Shown: positions 24,142 to 35,717 of the stretch, in pieces
Numbering within the stretch: the stretch's first letter is position 1
How the letters are laid out: every line of letters starts with the position of its first letter
Assembly (NCBI GenBank): GCA_002197995.1
Contig: NGZR01000002.1
Span: 3,100,001 to 3,164,000 of the forward strand
Source: Gaeumannomyces sp. JS-464
Lineage: Eukaryota > Ascomycota > Sordariomycetes > Magnaporthales > Magnaporthaceae
DNA length: 64,000 bases
Direction: 5' to 3'
Made by a program: the position numbers and the translations under genes
Notes under the pieces: generated by a model
Databases searched by the model: none
Seen by the model: only the letters and a program-made list of their open reading frames with translations
What the model was told of the DNA's origin: nothing

Positions 24142-27100
24142 ACATAATTCTCTGGGTCACAGCGAGCAAGTACACCAGCACTGCCATCTCCTTCAGTTGG
24201 CGGCATCAGCCACATAGATGGTAATGGCTGTAGTCGACCCTTCCGCGACCACCGAGGACACAAATGTAGCCCCTGCAAGGCTTGCAGCAGCGACTGCTCA
24301 AGTCAGGGGACGGCCCAAAGAGTCGATAAGGAGTTAGTTATAGCCCTCAGGCCTACTTGGGGTCAAAGGAGAGATGCTGGAAGCCGACGCACGGCACGCT
24401 TCTCGGTCAGACTCTGTTTGTTGCATGCCACCGGCATTCTTGCGTGCTTTAGGGGTGGCGAGACCTGTTGCCCGAGAAACTGTCACGATGTTGCCCATGG
24501 AGGATATCTTGGTTATTCGATATTCCCGTTAGAATCGCCGGAAACGCCAGCCACTTTGTGCACTTGATATCTAGCGAGCGGGAGATCTAACATGGTCAAT
24601 CTTGCCTTATATCTCACAATCAGAGCTCTACCGTATTGAGAAGCGACCTAAATAGATCCTCGTGTACAGTTCATCACGCCAACACGGGTCTATAGAGGCA
24701 GGGGAGTCGCCCTTGTTGTAGTCTTTGGTCAATTTCCCCCAGTATCCTTACAGTAACAACCAACAGAGCTTTACTTCAAGCTTTGGCGAGGTTGCCGTTT
24801 GCCTTTTCACAAAGTCAAGGTGCACGGGCGCCAGAAGGGAACACTGTCTGTCTAGTGCCTACTCATCATATCATGAACCCAGGTCAAGGGGGTTTGGATA
24901 GACTTGCTAGCACAGCGTCCGGAGCAAACACGAAGATCCCTTCTTCTACCCGAGGCAGCATGTGTCCGCGCATAAGCCTTCGGGTAGGTGGCCCATGAGA
25001 CGCGGGCTTGCATAGAATAGTCGCAAACTGAGAGGCAGAACTGTGTATGGACTCGATGCTACATACATGCCAAGGCCAAACTGCTTCCAAATACCATTCC
25101 GCGAGGGCAGTTGATGACAAGCAAGGGGTAGGAAAAAAAAAGTCAGAACCACATCCTCTTGCAGGAGATCCTCAGAAGAGCGCACACAGACCTCTCGGAT
25201 CGGAAAGATGTTTCTAGCCCGATAATCCGTCTTCCCCACACGGCCTTCGGAGCTTTTTCCCTCCCCTATCTCTCTGTCAACCAGTCTGTCGAAGGGCAAC
25301 GTCGACCTGCGGTTCCAGGGAGCAGGACGAAAACGCGCGCCAACCGCAGCGTTTTTTTTTACACGCACTGGAGTACAACCGGCCGGGTCCTACTGATTCC
25401 GAAGAACAGACACCAAACACACACTCCCCTTCTTTTTTTTAGACTTATTAGACACACGCCGCCTACCGCCCCGCCGCTCCTCCCAGGGGGGGTCTGGGCA
25501 ACATCCGAGAGGAGTGAAGGAAGGAGTGAGCGGGGGCGAGGGCTCACCTGTACATACATGCATAGGGCCCTGCTGGTGGCGGCGGTGGTGCCTCCCGCAT
25601 CGGAGTCGGCGGTCCCGGGACAAGGCCCCGTCCCCATGGATGAAAACGGCCAAAACGTCGTTCAGGGCCGGGATGGGGGACCCATCCGTGTCTGGCTACT
25701 CGCCTGGATGCCGCAAGAGGGAAGCAGGGGGGAGAGGATGCTGGTGAGAGGGCTTTTCTACGGTGTGCGGGCCTCGGTGTCCAGCTTGGTAGGGCGGTAG
25801 ATACCTACCTAGGTAGGTACCTACACAGGATGTACGTGCCTAATAGGTAGGCAGGTACCTAGGTAGGCAGACATGGAGTCTGGGGGAGGTAAGCAGCCTG
25901 TGCTCCCCCCACGCGCGCTCCCTCTAACCTAGAAGCCTCCTCCTGTTTCTCTCCCTCCCTCTCTCTCACACAAGTTTATCGAAAAAACCAGCAGCCGACG
26001 GCGGAACGCGCCGCCAGCGGGCACCCAGGGGACCCAGCATAGCCGACGATCACCGTCGGAAGCGAGGTTGCGCTCGCGCGCGCGTGTGTGTGTGTCTTGC
26101 GTTTGTGAAAAACTGCCGAAGCCATCTAGGTGCCCTGTTTGATCTTTGACCTGGGCCGGGGGAGGGAGGGGGGCGTGAAGGAAGACCCATATGCGCCAAA
26201 GGAAGATCACTCCGCCCCGCTCGCCCGCCCCCCCGTCAGGAGGTCAGCCAGGTAGGGCCGAGATGTGACAAGTCGATATTGCGGGCTGCCGCCACGTCAC
26301 CAAAACTTTGATTTACTTTCGTCTCGGTTTCCCCTTTTGCTCGACTGTTTTTTTTAAACCCAGTCAGGCTACCAACCAGCAGCCCGGACTCCAACATCAG
26401 GGGCCCTGATGAGAGCCATTGGCCCTGGTAGAGACAGGCTAGTTAGTATGCGGTAGGTAGTATTCGTAGGGATCTAGCGTGCGTGCTCGCGACTTTATTT
26501 TTGCTCCTATTTGCCCAAGCTGCTGCTGTTCGTTTTTGTTTGGCATGCAGAGAGCAGTGTGATACACGATAGATCACAATCCATGGGCCAAGCCACGACT
26601 GCCCGCTCGCAGGAGAACCCGGGGTAAAACAGGCACTGGACAGCCCACCACGGCGACGTGCCCCTATTCTCCATGCCGCCCTAGCTAGGGTGGATGTACG
26701 AGCGTATTCGTGTGGCTGAACCACAAGGGCTTGCATGTGAAGAAAGCTGGCAAAGGTGAAGGAAGATCCCTAAGATCCCTTCAGAGCAAGGTCAGCATGA
26801 GGCAGCCTCAACAAAGACCCGATCAATCTGTCACGTCCTTTCTCACCATCTCCCCTCCCCTCAACAAGTTATCCTCTCGCCCGGCTCTTCCCTCGTCGCC
26901 GCCGAAAGGATCACAATCATGCAGCTACCCGCTGATTCAGGGCCGCCCTGATCAGAGAGCCCATTGAGTTGCCCGGTGAACAGCACCCGTCAATGGAGCC
27001 GTGGCCGAGAAAGACGCGCTAGGGCGGATAAACCAGCTCCGCCCCCTTCGATCATTGCTTGCTCGGAACAAACAGGACACGGGCGAAAGAATCGCCAGAC

Positions 27101-28836
27101 AAAATAGGCATAGGGCATGTACGGTCGTGTATATATGAAACCGCTCGTCATATCTCAGATCAAGCCCTAACCTACCCAGCCCAACCCAGCACGCACGCAG
27201 GCGCCACGCCAGGCACCCGCCCAGGCCCCGGATGGTGGGAGAGCGCGCAAGACAAAGCCAGACCCCAGAAAAGTCGTCAACATCATTCCGAAGAGAGGAG
27301 AGCGAGGATATGCGAGAAGACAGAGGAAAAAAAGGAAAACCAGAACAGCAAAAGCAAAGAAAAAAAAAAAAAAAAAAAGAACACCCAGCTCCAAAATATC
27401 ATGTGCTATGTGATATCTCATCTCGCTTGAAGAAGCCAGAATAATAAGAGATAATAAAAAAAGCAAAAAAAAAAAGGCCGCCCGAACTAGACGCCAAAGA
27501 GACGCACAGGTATCTTGCTTCGACGCCAATTGCCAATTTTGTTCCCTTCCCAGGCGTCGTTGTTGGACGCCACAGTAAAATGCTCACACGCTCCCCTTGC
27601 TGCTGGAATAAAGAAACAAGCCGCCGGCCAGGCAAAATGAACAGATAGATGATGAGATTACGAAAGGAGGAAAAGAAAAACAGAAAATGATGACATGGAT
27701 AATAAATCGCAATCAGCTTCTCCACGCAAATGACATGCTCGCTATCAACCTGAATATCCCCCATACTACACCGCTCGACACCCCAGTCCCCTGCCCCCAC
27801 ATCCTTGCCCTCCCGTTTGTATCCCGGCCCTGTGCAGACATGTAGCCAACCTAGAAAAGTAAAGAGCAAAATATGGAAGAACAGCAAATGCGCGATTAGC
27901 GGATGCTTTATATCCGATGAAAAGCGAAAGAAAGAAAGTGGTAACGCCGGGCTGTATGAAGGAGCGTATGAACAAGGTTTCGTTGGTAACGTCGCGAGCG
28001 GTTGAAAGCAGCAAAGATAGAAGAGAAAATAAAAGCCGAGTGGGAAAGTATTGTTGCTGTCGATTTGCATGCTGGTGTGAGCTCGTATTGTTCGCAGTTT
28101 CGTTTCTCATGTCGATCGGCCCGCTGGTTTTTTGTGCTCTGTCCCGTCGTTTCCGAATAAGGGGGCACACGTTCCCCAATTAAAAGTCTGCAGTTCGTAT
28201 AAACTGCACAACCTGGTTAGTTAGAACACCCAAAAATCCATAGTTGATACCCGCAAGTTATAGTCTTTTGGGTATAGGAAAGAGGGAACAACCAAAAGGA
28301 CAGGAAGAATATAGGAAACACGAAAGAAGACCTACAGGACAAATCCAGGTAATGGGAGTCCCAATTAGCGTTGTCGAACTGCAGGTTTTTATCTGGGCGC
28401 CAGTGGGTAAAATGAAGGGAGCAAGGAAGAAGTGTAAAAGTACCCAGAATGACGCCTCAAATTTTCAAACTCCGCGCAGGCCATGATAAAAAAGAATAGG
28501 CAAGAACCCAACCATCAACGCCAAAAGCTCTCTCCTAGAACTTGGAGAAGTCAAACCGCCTTGTTGCAGAGGCGGGGAGAGGAATAGACACGTTACTGAG
28601 CGGGGTGAAACATGAACCAGAGCCACCCAAAATCCCATTGTCCGGCTCTATGATGGGTATAAGAACCTCCTGGTCAAGCAAGATGTGTGTCCGGCCGATA
28701 TTGCAGAATGTGGTACTGTAAAAGTAGTGGCGCTTGTAGCAGGGGCAGTGGTGGGAACACCGGCGTCTGAGACGGCTCTTGCGATGGCCCAAGACTGGCC
28801 CACCACAAGTGTCCCAGGTGGCCCCGGCCCGGTCCC
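24142..28836. other. Convergent intergenic region of 4.7 kb, no gene seen
   Basis: Between the 3' ends of BMT5 and the DUF2841-type gene. Contains AT-richer stretches (24500-24800), a cluster of TACCTAGGTA-type words (25800-25876), a CG/TG dinucleotide run (26072-26096) and A-rich tracts near 27360-27379 and 27463-27475. A minus-strand frame at 28535-28792, ending RRFDFSKF, could be an extra 3' exon of the DUF2841 gene, but no splice link is evident. Confidence 0.45.
25800..25876. repeat. Cluster of palindromic TACCTAGGTA-type words
   Basis: The motif CCTACCTAGGTAGGTACC and its variants occur at least three times in both orientations in under 80 bases. Related TACC/GGTA words appear at 8690-8706, 14928-14940 and 41213-41234, so this is a dispersed simple-sequence family of this genome. 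Confidence 0.6.
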
Positions 28837-31552
28837 TCAGGTTCGTGGTCCGCCTGGCATGTTTCTAGTGTCGTGTGGCGACATGTAGTTCGGGTAGCTC
28901 GGCGCGCTGCTAACACCCCCCGGCGGCAGGTTGATAGGCCCGGTGCGGTACATGTTCTGGCTCTGCGGATCGTATGCGTCCCGAGGTATGTTGTCGACCA
29001 CATACGCCGGACCAAGGTATGACTGTTGCGGGTGCGGTGGAACCTGGGGCACCTGCACAGGGCCGCTGGGTCACGTACGGCGTTTGCATCTGGGGCGGAG
29101 GCGGGGGCGGAGCTTGCTGCTGCTGTTGTTGCTGGTGATGTTGGTGCTGGTGTTGGTCATGCTGTTGGTGCGGATGCTGATGTTGATGTTGATGTGGGTG
29201 TGGGTGTGGGTGTGGGTGCTGTGGCGCCTGTTGATGCGGTTGGTGTGGTGGCTGTTGTTGTTGTTGTTGCTGTGGCGGCAGAGGTGGAGGCGCCGCCTGC
29301 TGCGACGTGAAGGTATACATGACGGCGTTGCCGGGGGCCGAGTTGGGAGTCGGCGGGCCCGGGACGTGCTGCGGCTGGCTCCATTGCTGATACATGGCTG
29401 CACCTGATCCAGCACTCGTGACGCTTGGGTACTCAGCCGGCGATTGGAAGATCGAAGAGGGTCTGCGCGAATGTCCTGGCGCCGTCGAATACATTTCCTG
29501 CAAGGATTGGCTCGAAGGCGCGTGGTGGATAGGCGTTGTATCGACATACTGATGCACTTCAGGTGGAGGGCCGAGGTCGGTTGAGGTCAAGATCGGGCCG
29601 GGCGGGAGCGGCTGCTGCTGCTGCGATGCTGTTGTTGATGTTGGTGCGGTGGTGGCGGCGGCGGTTGCTGTCCTCGGACGGGAATCTCATTGATGAATGG
29701 GTTTCCGCCGCCGCCGGTGTGCTGTGGCTGCATCGGAGGACCGCCAGTCGGACTGTGATCACTCCCTACTGGCGTCTGCGGCAGTCCGTGTGCCGTCAAC
29801 AATCCATGGGTCACCACCGCCGCCCTCTGTGGTGATGCGTGTGATGACGGCCCTGCCGTCCGGTCCGCCTGTCGCTGAGCCTCCTCCTGTTTTACAGATC
29901 CTGTTGCGTGCTCGTCGCCGCTTTGCCAGTCATCGGGGAACTTGTCGTCCGCCATGACCCAGACGGTATAGTTGTCATCTGTAAGAACAATTCGCAACGC
30001 AGCTATTAGTACGTGACAGAAGCTATCGGCGACTTTGGCACACAAAATGATACGGAAAGGGATGGGGGAAAAGAGAAAAGGAAGACTCCGTACCAACTTC
30101 GCCATTCTTGAATCTCTCCTGTGCCTTTGCAACTTTGAAGATCTCCTTGAGGTAAGGCTTCTTCTTAGCATTGCCTAGGTTGTCCTTGTCCATGAAGAAT
30201 GCCGACAGAGCCTCGTTTGTGGCTTCCTCCAGCTTAGCAACGTTGAGCTTCAGCTTCTGAATATCCGGGTGCTGCTTGTGTATGGGCTCCACGATGATGC
30301 TGAGTATGTGGTTCAAGAGATAGACTCGCTCTGTCCAGTGAAGTTCAGGGTTAGCACATGATCTAGACGGCCAAAATAAGCAGAAGAAAAATGGCGGGCG
30401 CGGGAACCAAGACGGCCAGAGCATACCCTTCTTGTACAGATGATCGGGCTCCTTGTGCCGCACCTTCTCGTCCTTGCTCGGCCCCCACGGCTTAGGCCAC
30501 CAGGGGTGCCTTCTCATCGCTGCCCGTGTACGGATGTGTCGACTGCTTCTTGGGCTCCACAAGCTTGATCCAGGCCTTGGCCACAAGCTTGCAGGCTGTC
30601 TGTGCAGGTTCTTGAACCGGACAGATGTCACAGAAGTCCCAGATCTGCTTCGAGTCGCCCGCCAGGATCTCCTTGTGCGGCTTTGAGGCTGGCGCTTCCT
30701 CCTCGACGTCCCCTTCTCGGTGCAAGTGGTTTCTGGCCCGTTTACGAGCCTTCAACTGGCCGCTGCCGATGCTGTCGTTGCCGCCATATCCATGGGACGA
30801 CGACCCAAACTGATTCATCGAATGGGTGCCAGCGCGCCGAGCGAAGGGGCGTGACCTAGAAGTGTACTCTCCTGGTCTGTACGCGTCGTCAAAGCCCTGA
30901 TCAGCGTCATCGGGTGGCAGACCTGTGTGACCGGTAAGTACATCGATTGGGGCAGTCGGGAAAGATACATAGCCCCAGTATCCCAGAAGGACGCAGGTGC
31001 TTGCTCGTACCTGATGGGTAGTGACGCTTCGCAGCTAGCTCAAATTGCTGGGGATCGAAAAAAGATGGCATCTCGCTCTTGTGCCACTCATCCGGTCCGC
31101 CATAGCAGACAAGCCTGCCGTTGTCCAGGATGGCAGCGACGAAATACTTCTCGGCAGGGATCTTGCACCGCTCCCGGAGCGCGGCCCCTATTGTCGTAAC
31201 GGGAGCATCGTGGTATCTTGGGTCGTCGCCGTAGCCCGGCTCCATACCAGGGAACCGGGTGTCGGCCCACTGGGAGGCTCGATTATATTCCCTCTGGTAC
31301 ATATCCCGGACCATGGTGGCTACCGAACGCTCCGAGGGAGAGAGGTTTGGAGCCAAACCGCGGTCTGACCGGACAGCTCTGGACAAAGTGGTGTGTGATG
31401 TCGTCGTCAGGACAGCATGTGTCGCTCCCGACGGAGCTGATCTACCAAGAATATGAGAGGTAGATGTAGATGTCCAGGACCACCTTCTCACAGAACCCCT
31501 GGTTCGTCGTCCTGCTAGCCGACCGCCCGCCGATCAGCAACAGATTTCGGTG
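28837..31552 (-). CDS. DUF2841-type fungal protein, probable regulator; start not resolved
   Basis: Four exons can be placed: 31552..31011, 30922..30427, 30330..30094 and 29978..28837. All donors are GTAYGN or GTAC-type and acceptors end CAG. Exon 1 opens HRNLLLIGGRSASRTTNQGF after an intron ending TTACAG; a good donor (GTAAGT) at 31833 suggests another exon upstream ending at 31834, so the start codon lies beyond it. Conserved-looking blocks are PAEKYFVAAILDNGRLVCYG, KEILAGDSKQIWDF, WWPKPWGPSKDEKVRHKEPD (the DUF2841 signature), NVAKLEEATNEALSAFF and KKPYLKEIFKVAKAQERFKN. The C-terminal third is His/Gln/Pro-rich and ends NMPGGPRT. At least six single-base frame changes are needed: 31402-31462, 30626-30628, 30600-30605, 30503-30506, 29612-29628 and 29057-29062. 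Function unknown; the composition is like a transcriptional regulator (inference). Either an error-rich consensus or a decaying gene. Confidence 0.6.
29100..29280 (-). repeat. CAG/CAC/CAT codon repeat coding a His/Gln/Pro tract
   Basis: On the minus strand this part of the DUF2841 gene encodes a long run made almost only of Gln, His and Pro, including alternating His-Pro and His-Gln dipeptides, flanked by poly-Gln and poly-Pro. The alternating part (about 29193-29220) is a GTGTGG-type hexamer repeat on the plus strand. Confidence 0.8.
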
Positions 31553-32267
31553 CTGTAACACAGCGAATCGGGTCAGCATATCCAAATGAGACCGCAGTCG
31601 ACAATGCGTGGGGATTAGGAATTCAGCACATCTGCATCGGATCCTCGGAAAGGGAATCTTGCGATTTATGGGCTAGAAATGATCGAGCAAGGACATCTTG
31701 ATTCACATCAAGCAAAGATCGAGAGGATAAATGATTGGTTGCGGGACCACGGGAGCAGACGGCGGTCGGTGGCAGTTGCAATGGGGAAAATGAAATCTAG
31801 GTGGACGGTGGTTGAAGAGCAGCATGCACTTACCAAGAATGGAGGGGGCGTCCGCACAGATCGGATGCAGGTTGGACTAACGGCAAATTTCGCAGGCGTG
31901 GCGTACTCCCAATCTGATGTGCGAGGCACTGCGAGGGTATCTATAGACGCTGCAGTGCCCGATGCGCGTAAATCGCCTTCTCAGATACAGCTACGAGAGA
32001 GCTGCGTGCCGCCGAATGGTTCGTGTCCGACTGGAGCTGGGAGGCGAATAGCGACAAGGAATACAAAAAAAAAAAAAAAATGCACGCCGAGTCGATTGCA
32101 GTTCGAGAGACCGAGTACTCGCCGAATGAGCGGTATCCTGTGCGCCCGAGGAAAAGGGGTGGCCCGGGGCCAAAATTTTGCTGCCCTCCACTCGTGGATG
32201 GGACTGATGATTTGCTGGTGGATATAGCTGCTGCGTTGTTGCTGCTGCAGCAGGCTATGGCGGCAAA

Positions 32268-32295
32268 GACGCAGGACGCAGGACGCAGGACGCAG
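32268..32295. repeat. (GACGCAG)4 minisatellite
   Basis: Four perfect tandem copies of the 7-mer GACGCAG; a partial related copy (GGACGCAGGATGCAGG) follows near 32316-32332. Confidence 0.85.
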
Positions 32296-35200
32296 GCCCA
32301 GACGCAACAAAGCGGAGGACGCAGGATGCAGGGAAGGAGGAAAAGAAGAAAAGAAGAAGAAAAAAAAGAAGAAAAAAAACGATCAAACAAGTACTTCCTT
32401 CGTGCTGGCGCTCCCGAGACCTTCACCCCCTACAACTCTCCAGAGCAGAGGGGCTTGCAAGGGGCTCGGAATTAGCTGGCCGGGAAGGCGTTCCCTGAAC
32501 AAAGAAAGTAAATAAAACCCGTCCCGCCAGAGGATTCGGTGTTCGATACGTTGGCAGCCGCGCACCGGGAGGAGGAAATTCAACGGCCACGGGAGGAAGG
32601 CACTGCTGGTTGGTAGGCTGAATGGATTCAACAGGGCGTGGAGTGAGTCTTGAGCAGGACGTGGGCGTCCTCGTTCTTGTTGCTCGTTCGGCTGTGAGAC
32701 ATCGGGGTCGGGGAAGTTCGAATGTCCTGAGCGGTCGGTTGTTCAAAGATCTCGCAGGCTCGCCTGGGGGTGTCGTCGGTCTAGAGTTTCTTTCCTCAAC
32801 CTATGGCGGGAGAGAAGGTGTTGCCTTCCGAAGGCTATGACGGCAAGTGCGTGTGGTTACGATGCCCGGGGAGGAGGGGCCTGTGATTTACTGGAAGTAA
32901 AGACAAGATGCGAGCCGAGGATTTACAGTCGTTTGCTTTTTGCTAGGGAAGACGAGCCGGCGGTTGACGAGGGGGGTCCCCTGAGCTGAGAGGAAGCAGC
33001 TAGTGACGGGCCTAACAGCACGGACTTCCAGCAAGCTGGTGGCAGGCGGAGCAAGCTACAAATCCTCCTCCCAACGAGTCTCTTGATACGGTGGGTGTGG
33101 GCGAGCCGCGGTCAGTCGCAGGAGCAGGCCAGTGTTGCAGACTGGTTGGCGAAGACGGGAAATTCCCGTGGGTCCCGGATCCGTTTAGTGTCTCTTGTCC
33201 TTGAGACCAAAACGGCAGGGAAGAGACGGATAGACGGCTAGATGACTCGAGAAGGCTTGAAGTGGCAGTGGACGGTCGACAGCCCACCGAGGGAGTCCGG
33301 ACCTGGGAGGCGGCTGCGTTGCTCGAGCGAGGAATCGTTCCGTGTCGTCAAGCTGGCTTGTTAGTGCAGTGCGGCACAAGGAAGAGTGGGTAGACGTCAA
33401 AGACCGATACGAGATATGGGGGGGGGATGACAAACTGTGGGGGGAGAGAAGCACGCAGAGGGAGAGGGTGGCCTCGTCAGAGGCAGGTCCTACTGATGTA
33501 CCGAGAGGCGGGGCCCGGTGGTGTGGTACTCCAAGACGACGTCGAAGGGGTGAGGCAACAAGGCGGGCGAGCGACCGATGAGGGAAAGCCAGGGATGACG
33601 CAGGCGGGTTTGCTAGTAGGAAAAATAAGGAGCAGGCCCTTGTCTCCAATAGCACCGACGAGCCCAGGAGGAGGAAAGTCAAAATCCACCTAGTAGCGTC
33701 AACGCAACCGGAGTGCACAAGTTGATTCAGGCAAACAGGCCGGCTGGTGGAGAAGCAGGCGAGGGGGCAGGTGAGGCGGTTGCTGTCCGGGACTGCAGGG
33801 CGTGGGTGCCCCAGGCGTAGGCTAGGTTGGAATAGGCACAGTCGTTGGCATCAGCGCAGGGTTGGGATGAGGGGATACCGATAAGGCAAAGCCAGCTGCA
33901 GGAGAGGAGCGAAGCTCCGAGGCGGCAAGCAGCAGCAGCAGGGCCGGGCAGGTAGCGCAGAGGTAATGAGGCCGGGAGCTAACACCAGGGAGTGCGTGCT
34001 ATATGCCCACAGGGCCCCAGAAAAACACCATCAAGGTACCTGGACGGGGGCGCGGGAGCGAGCAGTGGACGGATCCCGTTCGGAACACCCCTTCTCAGCC
34101 AGGTGGGTACAAATAGTCCCAAAGAATCGAAAGTCGAGTGGGCCAGTGCACCACCCTTGGAGATGTTTCTGCCGGGGGATTGCTTGCTGCTTGCTGGCTG
34201 CTGCTTGGTGTTTGTGTGCGCGTGCGTGCGTGCGTGCGTGTTTGCGGGCATCCCTAGCCGATAATAATCGGCACCGGCTCGCAAATAGATACGACTGGGC
34301 ACCTGGGCCGTGCTAGTGGCCGGGGCTGCTGCGCAGGCGAGGTCGGCCGCATCCATCCACGCCTGCAGATCGTCAGGTGTGCGTATAGCAAACTAAGCCC
34401 AGGTGGTGGAGCAGGGTATTGATGTGTGGGAGAGCAGACAGGTCAGGTTTGTCTCGTGTACCCACCTCCAATCGTCCAAGAGCCGTATCCCGGGTGGCGA
34501 TGATAAGAGGTCAAATTTGGACCAGTATACGGAGCCCAGGACCAGACAAGCCAGGACGGATAATGGGTAATGCCCGTTCGGAGCCAGGCCGCTTGATCGG
34601 CCATGGAACAGCAGCCTCTTGGTCTGGGTCCAGGTCTGGGTCAGTGGTAGCAGCAGAAGTAACAGCAGCAAGCCACAAAGCGTGCAGGTATATGGACATG
34701 AGAGTAGCTATTACTCGGGGGAGCGGAGCAAGTATGGAGTGAAAGGTGGTGTTGCACGGAAGGGATAGCGTCTACGGCTACTGGGGATTCTTGGCTGTGG
34801 GCGCGGCGGCGAGATGGGACAGTGCTGCCGCTGTGCTTCCCTGCTGCTGCATGTCGTTCCGTCGAGGCAACCCGCAATTCTGCAGCTCGGCTACAACAGC
34901 AGGAGGAGCAGAGACGTCCGTGCCAAAGCCATAGAGGGAGAGAGAAAGATGAGAGATGAAGAGGGGATCGGGGAAAGGCAGCACGCACTCCCATTGCTAT
35001 CATTGGGCGATGAGGGGATAACCCGAAGTCACACCACAGCGCAGGAGTGGAGGCCCGGCCTATCTACCACCAGCGTTCCCTCTCCAAGGCTCGTCCGCAT
35101 CAGCAACACCACCACCACCCACCGCTATGGCAGCAGCATCAAGCAAGCAACATACCGGCACGCAATAACCCCTCCAGCAGCCCCTGGGGCGGGCCACACC

Positions 35201-35683
35201 TCGCTGTCCCCTTATTTGATTCGTGGGTCGGCGGGGGTTCGCTTTTTTTGGCAGCAAGTGGAGCAGCACAAGGGAAGCATGAGCAGGGGCTAGGGCAGAG
35301 GTGAGGGCATGGGGTGCGGCGCCAGGTACCCAGGGCCTCCAGAGGTCAGTCAGTCAGGTCTGCGGTAAAGACGCCCTGGTCCGCCGCCCGGCTTCGATAA
35401 TGATGCGGGTGGATGCGTCGTCCTGTGGGCGCAACTTTGCTTTTTCTCTTCCTGGGCGGCGCTGGTCATGTTTCTCTCTGGTGCAGCGAGCGACAGGGAT
35501 GCGGTGCAGCCACCTCGGGAAGAAAGGGATGGTGGTGTCGAGGGGAAACGAAAGGCGCCACAGGCCAATCGCGCATGGTCGAGAGGGGCAGGAGGGCTTT
35601 GAGGAGGACGGACGAGCAAATTGAGCAGCTGGCAGGGGACCCGGCATGATTCTGCGATGCGCGCCATGCGGGCACCCGTCCAC

Positions 35684-35688
<5 letters not shown>

Positions 35689-35717
<29 letters not shown>
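35689..35717. repeat. T29 homopolymer
   Basis: Uninterrupted run of 29 T in the gene-poor region. There is no adjacent retroposon body or target-site duplication that I can see. Confidence 0.9.

Noticed and set aside
33185..33718. Minus-strand open frame of 177 codons in the gene-poor region
   Set aside because: Leu/Ser/Pro-biased with no motif; parallel open frames exist in the other frames and strand, so it reflects base bias.
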